Part shown: piece by piece, positions 35,621 through 47,700 of the stretch
Position numbering within the stretch: position 1 is the first letter of the stretch
Layout of the letters: the number at the start of each line of letters is the position of its first letter
Source of the DNA: Cryptomeria japonica
Taxonomy: Eukaryota > Streptophyta > Pinopsida > Cupressales > Cupressaceae
NCBI RefSeq assembly: GCF_030272615.1
Contig: NC_081409.1
Location: 528,980,291-529,044,290 of the forward strand
Direction of reading: 5' to 3'
Length of the DNA: 64,000 bases
Program-made: the position numbers and the translations under genes
The notes under the pieces: model-generated
Databases searched by the model: none
Told to the model about the DNA's origin: nothing
Seen by the model: only the letters and a program-made list of their open reading frames with translations

Positions 35621-35783
35621 ATGGCTCAATCTATGCACTGCATGCATTTAACTCTTTCGCGCAACTGCTCTACAATTCAACATTGGAGAAGCCCTTGCAA
35701 GAAATTATGGGTAGCAAACAGTTCATCTAACAAAAAATCTGGACTTGCTTCATTCGGAGAACGCTTGCTGGATTACATTGAAG
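35621..35783 (+). CDS. Host gene exon 1 (transit peptide and linker)
   Basis: ATG 35621 chosen as the first ATG of the open frame; upstream in-frame codons back to a GTG at 35540 lack an ATG. The exon ends GAA-G before GTAGATG, phase 1, so Gly is split over the 17.8-kb intron and completed by GA at 53547. Confidence 0.72.
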
Positions 35784-38700
35784 GTAGATGCTGTTTCATT
35801 GTTTCCCCCTCTCTGTTTGTTTCTAATTTCTCAAGATAACGTATGAATCAAACCTTTTGTTAAAACTATTTTAGGATGGCTTCCTTCAAATCTATATATG
35901 ATTTGATGAAACCAATTTAATAATCTTATTGCTAATCCTTACACTTATATTGGTTTTGAAAATGTTCTTGTATGAAGCTTCAAAAATATGTATAAAAAAG
36001 ATTACTGTTACAAGTTTTCCTGTTGTTACCTCTGAAAGTGCACTTCAATATTCATAATTCACTCCAGCAATTCAATACTTATAGGATAGATAGAAATCCT
36101 TCAAGATCAGATAATGGCAAGAAGAGTGATTCTATTTTAGAGGTCACATTGGGCACAGAGTTCTTGATTTCTATCTATTTGATCTTGATTGGGAGCTTGT
36201 CTTTGACTCTTCAGGAGATGAAATCCTTCAAGTCTGGAATTTCTTTCTATATTTTGCCAAGTCTAAAGACTTTCTTTCTTGATTCTTGGAAACTCTTTCA
36301 AGTGTCTTGAATTTGGAGAAGAATGCCACTGTGCCTATGCCACAATGGAGGAAGTTGGTGTTAGTTTTAACACTTTCAGATTAATATAAACTCAGAAAAC
36401 CAGAATTTAGTTTCTAACTAAATTGATTAGATGAAAGATTTATAGTTTTCCAGATTTAGGCATAAAAAAGAAATGAACAAAATAAGAACAAGACACGGTT
36501 ACCCTGGGAAAACCTCCTAGGAGGAAAAACCCAGCCAGAAAAGATCCTTAGATCTGATTATGAATTATGTTCATATGAGGGTTACAACACTTATCTCAAG
36601 TACTTGAAGGTGTTTGTACTTAGGACTGATAATGTCTTCCACAAAACTGCACTTTCACAGGCATCAAGTAGTCACATCTGCACCTTTAACCCTTCCAACA
36701 GCAATCAGGTCCAAACCCTAGGTTGGTAATGTATGAAGTCTGCTCTTTGATGGACAGCAACCTTATCCCTTAGTTCACTCTCTTCATTAATGAATTTCGC
36801 ACCACAACTGCCATGTGTAGTTCGCTAATATGACAGGGATAAATCCCTTTAATTGCAGATGTAGTCTTCCTCTTGAATTCGCATTGGTAGGCACATATAT
36901 TTCTCATGGATGAAAAACTGAATGAGTGAATGATAGATGAAGTTGGAGTTTATTTATATGGGGAATAATAATCTTAATCATGTCGTCTTGCATTATGATT
37001 TAATGACTTTAATTTATTTATTTAACCGAAAGCATTAGGATAGGGTTGGCCCAATACATGGTGGCGTGTTGGCTTGAGTGTAGCGTGGGATCTTCATTTG
37101 ATGCCGTGAGGTATAGGGCCCAGCCCTACACGTTGGGGAAGGGGCTGGCCCCCTTGGGCGGATTCCAATGTTGCCCATGGCAATTGGAATCCGCCATCCC
37201 TAATTATAATCAACAGTTGGAACTTTCTCTGTGAAGTATTTCCCATACTTAGCCAAATTTTGGCAAGTCAATTTTATTTTGTGGCACCTTCATGTGGATC
37301 TTTCAACACCTAGCCAAAATTTTGGCCATTTCTATGCTCGAACACACTTTGCCTGTGGATCCTTCAATTCTGAATTTGGCTTGTGCTAAATAGAACAAAC
37401 TCTGCCCTTGGACAAGGATTTTATTCACCTCCTCTTTACTTTTCCTCTTTATTCTTCTTCTTTCTTCCTGTTTTCTTTCCAACGCTTAGTCAAGATTTGA
37501 TTCTTTTGTGGAAAATTCCACTTAGCCATTTTTTTAGTGTTGAATTTATTTTCCCTTTGAAAATAATTCTAAGTGTTGGAAAAAAATATAAGAATATTCT
37601 ATGTGCCAAGCTTTATTTTCCAACCCATTCAATTAATTAACCCTTCAATGGTTGATTTTATGTGTTTCTTGGTCAAAATTGTTGTTCCTTTAGCCATTTT
37701 CCTTTTTTCGGCACGCCAAGTTGATCATCTTCATGTCTTATCCTTGAGCCATAGGAGAATTTTTGTCTTGCTCAGGCATCTTCACATATTCCATTTATGC
37801 CTAGGTAAACTTGGAATGTCTTGCCAACTTGTGTTTGATCAAACTTTCAAGGTGTTTGGACAATTTACCTTGGGAAATTTTAATTTTCCTTAGGCAAATC
37901 TTCATATTTTCTTTGGACTTTGGATAGGCACATGTTTGGACATCCATCTTAACTTCTTTCCATGTGTGTTGCTTTTCTTCTTTGCAACCTTGTCTTACTT
38001 TTCTACATGGCGGACTTGAGAGTTGTTTGGACAATCTTCCTTTCAACTTTGATAGCTTTATGCGCTTGTTTTTCTTTTTCATGTCTTGGTTTAGGCGAAC
38101 TTGGATAGCATTATGCCAAGGCGGACTTGGCTAATGTCTTGCCACCTTCAATTTGTGCTTGGGCGGAGTTTAGGTTGGATGTGCCATTCCACTCCTAGGC
38201 AAGGCGGACTTAAGGCTTGGAGTGCATTAGACATGCTTTCTTTTGCTTTATTTTCTTTTATCCTTCTCCTTACTTTAATTTCCTTTCCTTCCTTATGTCT
38301 TTGGCTTAATTCTTTTCCAAATGTCTTGTTTTCCTGAATCCCTTTGCTTTAATCTTATCATGGGCGGACTTTGGTATTTCTATGCCATACTTTATTTTGT
38401 TTGTTTTCATGCCTTGCAACTTTGTCTACATGGCAGACTTGAAGTGCTTTAAGCCATGTTGCTTTATGAGGGCAGACTTGGAAGTTTGTTTGCCAACCTT
38501 TACATATGCTTAGGCGGACTTGGAGTATGCTAGACATGTTTTTTCTTTGGCAGACTTCATGTGTCTTGGGGCATTGCTTTGTCTTGTGCTTTTTAAGTGT
38601 TTGCCATTTTTTATGCCATGTCTATGCCGTCATGCTTTTTTCCCTTCAAGGTGGACTTTGAGACCCTTTTGCCATGCCTTATGCTTCCATACTAGTGCTG

Positions 38701-41700
38701 GGCGGAGTTCACATGTGTTTAGACATGTTGCTTTATGCCTGGCGGACTTTGAAGATCTCTTACCATCTTTTCTTGTTCTTGCTTGACTTGGGTGGATTTG
38801 GAAGACCATTTGACATGTTTTTCTTTATAACCTTGCCATCTTTTCATTGTTTTGCTTTATCTCTTGCAACCTTGCCTTGCTTTTCTATATGGCGGACTTA
38901 GAAATTTGTTTGCCTTCCATCTACCATCTTTCATGTGCCTTGGCGGACTTTGAACAATGCTTGCCATGCTTCCAACATGCTGGGCAGGGTTTGAAGATGT
39001 CTTGCCATGTCAAGAAGAGGGCGGAGTTTACATGTTCTTGGACATTGTTTGCTTTATAACCTTGTTGAGTTCACCTTAACTGCAGATCGGAGTTCAATTA
39101 ACTCTTGCCATCCTTGCTTAACTGCAGATAGGAGTCTAACAATGTCATGCACCAACTTCCAAGTGCTAGGGCGGAGTTCATGTGTCTCATGCCAAGGCAG
39201 ACTTTGCTCTTCCTTGGACAAGGCGGGGTTCATGCTTCTTTTGCCATGCTCTTTTGTGCCTTGGTGGACTTTGGAATGCATTTAAACATGATTTGATTTC
39301 CTCTTCAACTACACGTAGGAGTTATCTTAACCTATGGGTTTCTTGATTGAAGGTAGGAGTTTGATGCTGATTGGACATCTTTCCCTTGACCAAGTCGGAC
39401 TTCATGGAGTTTGTGCCAAGGTAGGGCAGAGTTGGAATTCTTCATGCCAAGGCGGACTTGGCCAACGTGCTACCATCCTTTCATGTGCCTGGTCATGCTT
39501 TTCACTAGGTGGACTTTGGAGCTTCTTAGACAAGGTGGAGTTGGATGAAGGTTGGACTTGATGTATGCTTGGCCATGTCCAAGGCGGGGTTCAAGTTGCC
39601 TTTGCTCTCTCTTCTAAACCTTGGTGGACTTTGCTTGGTCCTTGCCATGCACATGTTTGATGGACAGCCAACTTTCTTTGCCTTGAGCAAATTTTGACAT
39701 TTATACCATGAATTTTGATCTTCCATGCTAGTGCTTTAGCTTGCCATGTTCAACTTGGGTTTGCCATAGTGATGCTGGATTATCTGGAACAAAACCCTAA
39801 TTAGGGTTTTCACCTTGCCTTTTGTACTTGAAGACATAATTTTTCAATTTTGAAGACATGGGTACTGATCATATGGCTTGAGGAATGATCTTCTGGAACA
39901 AAACCCTAATTAGGGTTTTTACCCTGTTTTTTACACAGAGGCAAAATTTCTCAATTCTGACAGCATGGGCAGTGATGACATGACCTGAGGAACAAAACCC
40001 TAATTCTACTTTCAAAAAAGCAGAAAAAAGCAAAAAAGCAAAAAAGCAAAAAGCAAGCCAAAAAACGCTGCTTCCCGGATTGGGCCCAAAGTGCCAAAAA
40101 CAAAACTTTATGGCTAGTGTTGGATTTGAGATAGTATGGCTAAATATTTGAATTCAAATCAGTTCTGAATTTATAATTGTTACATGGATGTTCTTGATCA
40201 TGATTCTATGTTTTATGATAGAACTAACATGTGTTCCTTGTTTCTTTGGAATATACTTTAGCTAAGAGGGAGTTTTCAGCTCCTTTGATACATTGTGTGT
40301 ATCTTCCACCCTTTGCGGAGTGCAAGGTGGGACCACCCTCTGTGGAGTGCAAGGTAGTAGTTTCTTTGAGGTATAATATCTCTCCCACCCTCTGCAGAGT
40401 GCAAGGTAGGTCCACCCTCTACAGAGTGCAAGTTGGCAGTTTATTCTTCTCTATAGAGAAGTTTTGAGGTGTAAGACCTCTTCCACCCTCTGCGGGCAAT
40501 GCAAGGTGGATCCATCCTCTGCGGGTGTGCATGATGGATATCATGGAAGGAATCCATGATCGTATTCTTTGAATCCATCCTCTGCGGATGTGTATGATGG
40601 ATATCTATGGTTGTATCTTAGATCCATCCTCTGCAGATGTGCATGATGGATATCATGAAAGAAGTTCATGATGTGTATTTATATATATATTTGTGTATTC
40701 ATTTCTTGCAGGTGTGCATAATGAAAGTTTTTGGATCCATCCTCTGTAGAAGTGCATGATGGAGCATGGTCATGATGTGACTCAATTATTCATAGAATCC
40801 TCTCTAGCTAAGAGGGAGTGTTGAAATATCTAGCTAGTATCGGATTCTACTATGCTAAATTTTAATGTTGCCTTCAGCAATTAAAATTTAAGTAATATGT
40901 GAGCGATTAGCTATTGTAATTTTAAATTGGGCCCTAAGTCAATGTTATGTAAATTGTGGCCCCAATTGTACCTTATTTGTAAATTAAAAGGTGGTGCTAA
41001 AAGCAAGGAAATCAAATTAAAGATAATATTTATAAGTCGGCCTTATAGACCCAGCCAACTCATGAAAGAGAGATTGAGTCTTGTATATAACAAGACTCAA
41101 TCTACACATTCAAAAAACAAGCATTTCCATTGTCATGCGAAATTACCAAGCAATCAAATTCAGTCATACAAGCGATCTGCCTCATGCGAACTATCATCTT
41201 CAGTGAATATGATGCCTTGCTATCACCAGTGAATTGCTCTCATATGGTGCGAATCTGATCATCATTGTTCAGGCGACTTTGTGCTCAATCCAAGCAGCCA
41301 TTCTCCTAACTTCAGATCCGAATCTGAACCTGATTTGCAGCAGACTTATGCGAACTTGTGATCATGACTTGTTGAGCAATCTGAGCAAACTTTGATGATC
41401 TAATTGCTGGAAGAATCTGTGCGACTGAGAGCAGCAATCAAGTGCAGCAATCATACACCATTATGATGGCGAATCCTTGTGCTCAAGTTCAGTAATTAGG
41501 GTCTTCATATCAAAGGTTTGACTGGGCATAATTCTGCCCTAGGTTGACAGCTATATCAAATAAGTAATCTGATCCATGTTGTTATTGTAATGTGCTCATA
41601 ATAAAAGTTTTGATCTGGATTCGTTGCTGGGAGGTTTTCCCAGGATATGATTGGTGTTTTGTCTCTTCATGTGTGTTTGCAATTATTTTGTTCTAAGTTT

Positions 41701-44700
41701 TTCTATACTGATCACTAAAATTAACATAAATTGAATGAAGATGGACAAGTTGTGAGGAATAAGGCTAGATTGGTTTGTAAAGGATATTCTCAGATTCCCC
41801 CTTGAGAATCGTAAAAGGCCTCTTTGGGCCAGAAAAATGATTCAAGAAGCAAAAGACTATGCAGCACCTCCAGGGACATTTAGGGAAAGCAAAAGACCCC
41901 ATAAGTTCTCCAGCTATACTGCACTAATGAGTGAAATCATAAACTCAGAACCATCCTGTATAAATGAAGCCTTAGAAAGACAAGTGTGGAAGGATGCTAT
42001 GTCTGAAGAATATCAATCTATCATTAAAAATGATGTCTGGGATATTGTACCTCATCCCAAAAACAAATTAGTAGTATCCTCCAAATGGCTATTTAAAATC
42101 AAGCATGCAGCAGATGGCAGTATTGAAAAATATAAGGCAAGATTTGTTGCCAGAGGATTCTCTCAGAAAGAGGGAATAGACTATGAAGAGACTTTTGCCC
42201 TTGTTGCTAGATATACCTCTGTGAGAACCATCATTGCCATAGCAGCATCTAAAGGATGGAAAATTCACCAGATGCATGTGTAAACATCATTTCTAAGTGG
42301 GATTTCTAAAATATGTGAGTATAGGCAAGTAGACTGCAGACATTCTCACCAAACCTTTGTTTAAAGCAAAGGTTGAGTACTTTCGTAAGAAACTTGGCAT
42401 GGTTGAAAATGTAAATTAAATTGAGAATGTAATTTTTGATCTGTTGTACTATTTCTTATTTGTCATGTGTGAAACTATAGGACTATTTAATCTTTGTGTG
42501 ACTTTGAAAGATGACGATCTTTCAAAGTTTCATTTATTTTGGTTAATACTGTAGAGTGACGACTTCACAGTACTCTAACCTCACTATCATGAATAGATAT
42601 CATGAGACTTGATATCTGCATGATAGTTTGCATCTCTGCAGGCATTATGATTGATATCATGATATGTGATATCTTGAGAAATCATAATGATTGAGATGAT
42701 CATGGCGAATATTATGAGACGTAATATTCATGGATAGGCCATGATTTCTACCCCCATGATAGGTATCATGCAACTTGATACCAATGCACATATCATGGAT
42801 CTTGGATACTCTTTGAGAACCATGACAAAATATCATGAGACGTGATATTTGTGGTTATGTCATGATTCTTTGATATCACGAGAAGGTGATGTCATTTGTT
42901 TGGGATAGAATTAATCCTCCCTAGCTAAGAGGGAGTGTTAATGTTGTGTAGCTTCGGTCAGATAATTTTAATCGTCAAAATCAAATGCTTAAGTGGCCAA
43001 TTGGCCTTAAGCATTTGATAGTCGCTTTATCCTTGCAAGTTATGTTAAATTAGCTTATATGTATTGTCACCGAAGTATTTGTAAATGATGATTGGATTTA
43101 ATACTCATATATTAATATATATTACAAATGTATATATGTATCTATATATCTATATATACAATAATGTTTGTGATTTACATTATTGATATAAATGTATATA
43201 TAATATATACATACATTTTTGTAATAAAGAAAAAGCTGATTATTAAATATGTTTATTAAAACCAATAGTCGATATAATCGACTTGTTACATTTAATCGCT
43301 TGACAAACATTAGTCGACTTAAAGTCGAATTGGTTAAGTATACCATCTTGCATCTTAGCGTATTGTTTTTAATGTTTATCGATCTAACCCTCACGGGTTC
43401 ATGGAGACTTGTCTCTACGGAAACATGTCTCTACGTGGATGCTATTCCACATAGAGGCATGCCTCTACGTAAGCATGCCTCCACACCATTGTATATATGG
43501 TGTATAGCTACAGTTAAGGGACAATATAGAAATCAGAAATATTGAACCAGCCGGCCTGCACAAAAAAATGAACATTGTTGTTACATATTCATTGAAATAC
43601 AAATCATAAATTCTGATTGTTGTTTCTTACTTGCTTATATTCAAAAGAGATCAAATCAATATATGATAAAAGAAGTACTTTGATAAATAAAATAACCCTT
43701 AGCATTCTCAAATCTGATAAAATTAACATATACCGCCGTGTTCACAGCTTCTCTCTAGTAGATATGAGGCAGATTAGCTTCCATCATCATAGTTCTAGCC
43801 GCATCCAAGATAGTTTTGTTCTTCCTTTCCACAACTCCATTCTGCTGAGGTGTTTGGGGTGCAGATAACTATCTCCTTATCCCATTCTTTTCACAATAAC
43901 TGTTAAATTCATCGGATGTGAATTCTCCACCCTGATCAAACCTTAAGCATTTAATCTTTAATCCCGTCTCTGTCTCAACTTTAGCTTTAAAAATCTTAAA
44001 CTTTTCAAATGCTTCAGATTTCTCCTTTAGAAAAGAAACCCATATCATTCTAGAATATTCATCAATGATTAGCATAAAATATCTACCACCCTGAAAACTT
44101 TTGACTCTAGCAGGACCACACAAATCAGTATGAATAAGATCAAGAACATCATTAGATTTGTCTTGTATACTCTTAAAAGAAGTTTTGACTTGCTTTCCCA
44201 TTTGACATTCCTTACATACCGGATTATAGGGCTTCACAATCTTAGGTATATCTCTAACTGCCTTAGTAGAACTGATCTTTACATTGCAATCAAAATTCAC
44301 ATGATACAACCTCTTATTCCATAGCCAACTCTCATCAATTTGTGCAATCAAACATGTCTTCTCACTGGAGTTCAAATGAAAGATGTTACCTTTAGTCTGA
44401 GTATCGGTTGCAATCTCCAATCCAGATCTGTTGATAATCTTGCATTTTCCATCCTTGAACTGTAATTGAAATCCCTTATCCACCAACTATCCTACACTAA
44501 AAAGATTATGCCTTAAACCTTCAACATAATAAACATTATCAGCATCATGCTAACCATCCAATGATATAGTTCCTCTTCCCTTGATCATGCATGCTTTGTC
44601 ATGTCCAAATCTAACCAGATTGCCATCAAATTCTTGCAAAGATAGAATCTTCCTTTTATCTCCAGTCATATGATGTGAACAGCCACTGTCTATCACCCAT

Positions 44701-47700
44701 TCATCCTTGTCTTCAACTTTAGCAGCAAGGGCCTTTTCTTCAGGTACCGGATCATCTTCCTTGATAGCCCAGAATACCCATTCCTTTCCATTATCGGATC
44801 CACTAGCAGAATCTTGTGCCGGTTCATCATCAGAATCAGTCACACCTTCCTCATCTGCATAGTAGCATGATTTGTCTTTGTTCCTCCTGTATTTATGCTT
44901 GTTCTGATAATCATGGTTAGGCCTAAAAGATCTAGCTCTTTCCTCAAATCTTGAATTCCTTTCAGGACATCTAGATGCAAAATGACCTATCTTATTACAT
45001 GCGAAACATTTAAAAGGTGATTTTCCTTCATACTTACTTCATGTCGGACCTTTAGGTACTCTTCTAGCAAATAGGGCTTCAAGTTGCTCAAACTCTTCAT
45101 CTTATTTCTTCATTTCCTCCAGTTCCTTAGCATATAAGGCTTTCCAATCACTCTTGCCGGTAGATGATGTAGATGCATGAAAAGCAGGTTCAGATTTTGC
45201 AACTCCAGAAGGACCAAATTCCTCAAGCTCAAAAACAGATAACTTCCCAACCAAGGTATCCATATTAACAGAGGTGTTTGCCATTGTTCTCAACTCATTA
45301 ATTGTAGTAGCCTTCATCTTGTAAGCCAGTGGCAAAGCTCTCAATACTTTAGAAACTATTTCATCTTCGCTCAGAGATCAGAGATCCACCACAACACTGA
45401 ATTCTCAGAACAATTTCATTAACTCTCTCCATAAGAGCAATAATCCTTTCATCTTCTTCCATCTTCAGGTTCTCATACCTCACCCGGTAACCATCAAGTA
45501 TAGCGATTTTAATAATCGGGTCACTTTTATTCAGAGTCTCCAATTAATCCCATATAGCCTTTGCAGTTGATTTGTCAGTTAGTCCCATAACTTGTTGATC
45601 AGAAAGTGCACACAAAAGGGTTTCTCTAGCTCTACAATCATTTTCAATGTCCTTATCCAACCCTGTCGGAGGAGGATTGCCAGGTACCGGATTATGAGGT
45701 GTATATCCTTTCTCAGTGATCTCCCAAATCTCCTTGCCAAGACATCTTAGATGAGTCTCCATCTGAATCTTCCGTACTCTGTAATTTGTTCCATCAAGCC
45801 TAGGAATTTCTCTCCGGAAAACAGTTATAGATGAACTTGAACTATTAGATGCCATAGGATCTTCCTCAAGCGGTTAAACTTCTGCAGAGAGTACCAAGCT
45901 CTGATACCAATTGTTAGACAACTCAGATAACCGACGGACAACTGAGAGGGGGGGGGGGGTGAATGAGTTGTCGATAGATTAAAAACAGTTAAGCACAAAT
46001 ATAAACCACAAAACATTTACCAACCATTCACAAAAGATAACACCAAGATTTGTACGTGGAAAACTCGGTAAAGGGAAAAACCACGGTGGGAAGCCTACCC
46101 ACAGTTAGATAATACTTTTGCAGTATGTGATTACAAAAAGAGGGGCCTGCACATGCAGGAAGGCCAACAGCCTAGAGTGCACTGCTCATCACAAAAGGAG
46201 CCTCACTGACTACAAAATAAATCCAGACTACAATCTGGAAAGAAGAGTGAACTGCAAGAAATCTCTTATGCCTGAGTACAGTTCCGGTTAAGCTCAGTAC
46301 CAGAGGTCTTAAACCTCTTCCACCAACCCAATTCGATCACCTATAATCGACCAAAACCTCTGCATATGATTACAACCTTATTCGCACACAGATAATTGCA
46401 TAACCCATAAAACCCTATCCAAAAAACATGATCTACAAAGAGATCTTACATCACATTTATACCAACCCGAGACCTAAACAATTAGGTCATCCTCCTAAAA
46501 GATAATACAATAAATTCATAACATAAACCCGCAATCCAATGAACAACCAAGTCGGCCTAAGACCGAAACAACATAATCCAATCAATAGATCCAACTGGTA
46601 ACGCATCGGGATCATCCACCAACACGTTACATAAACCGGTCCATAACCTAGCAGAATAAGATAGCATTAAGTTCGATCCTAAATGCAACACCACCGATCA
46701 ACAGGAACACGGACAAGATAACCAACAGCATCCCGAAAGCCATCTAGAAGCCACACCAACACCACTTATCACATGCATCAAAAGATCTTCAACAAAGCTC
46801 TGCCTGTAAAACCCTTACCGGTGACCAAAAGGCTTACTAGAACAAATGATAGCTCCTGAGTCATCAAATCCCGAACCAATTGATCGTGATACGCATCTGA
46901 ATAGCATGAATGACAGATCCAAACCAATTCCACAAACCGGAGCATATCGGATCAAAATCATAATCCAACCGCTCTACCGGAAACCGGTAAACAACCAAAA
47001 CAGTCGATGTTGCCATCAATGACGAAACATCAATGCAACACAATCAATTCCTCCAATTTACCAACATCCCACTACTTAAGTTCAAAGAACTTATGTTCGT
47101 ACTACTCAACTTTCATGTTCCGCTGCCTCAAATCATGAAACTCATCTGCCTTTCTTAGCCTCCAATAGTCTGACAAGAATTGGGCACGAAATCACTCAAG
47201 AAACAACTCCCAAGAAATTGTAGCAATGTCCAAATGCAACTTTTGCTCCTCCATACACCACCAATGTAGACACAAAGTCACGAAGATGCATGATCGCACA
47301 CCTAGCCTTGGTGTTACTGCTATACGGATGCATAGCAAAACACCTACCCATATCCAGAAGCCAAGTCTCCGCTTCCATGCCACTGCTAGAACCATCGAAA
47401 GTAGGACAACGTGACCTCAAAAGATATCTCATGTGACTAGCTGCAATTGCATCCTGATCCACAACGACATCTACTCTCCTACAAGACGACCATGATTGCT
47501 CTCTGCTGACGACCAAAATGGCGAGATTCCTCCTGCTGATTCTCCTCCTATCTCGGTCCTATGTGACCAAGAAGCTCTTGAAGCACATTAACCAATTGCG
47601 GAATTGCATCACCACCCTGTTGCTCTTGCTGTTGCTCTCCATGGCGTGACTCTTCAAAAAACTCGAGACTAGGATTCTGTTGAGTACCCATATGACTACC

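Larger units (their letters stand above)
36359..40229 (-). repeat. Antisense LTR-like block in intron 1
   Basis: The ends form an 8-bp inverted pair, TGTTAGTT (36359-36366) and AACTAACA (40222-40229), as in an LTR. The left end contains CCCTGGGAAAACCTCC (around 36500), the reverse complement of the GGGAGGTTTTCCCAGG block in the sense LTR at 40819-41726. It has no coding domain and holds the GGCGGACTT array (38112-39635) and CCCTAATTAGGG palindromes. No target duplication, so a solo LTR of 3.9 kb is only one reading. Confidence 0.45.
41796..43728 (+). mobile_element. Copia element J, 5'-truncated and internally deleted
   Basis: RT fragment, then the last codons of RNase H joined directly to it by an internal deletion, then a non-coding 3' region with a hairpin array, polypurine tract and 3' LTR 42936-43728. 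Its LTR ends are TGTTAAT and ATTAACA. The right flank is element K sequence (VNTAVY block), so J inserted into K. Confidence 0.7.
43729..47066 (-). mobile_element. Reverse-strand copia element K, 5' portion
   Basis: On the reverse strand: 5' LTR 47066-45912, primer-binding site 45909-45898, gag from 45855, zinc knuckle, protease, pre-integrase and integrase up to 43729, where element J interrupts it. RT, RNase H and 3' LTR are absent. Close relative of element B at protein level, but better preserved. It sits in gypsy element L (gag text resumes at 47067). Confidence 0.87.

Noticed and set aside
37383-39561. Cys/Phe-rich ORFs
   Set aside because: Frames through the GGCGGACTT array; no conserved domain.
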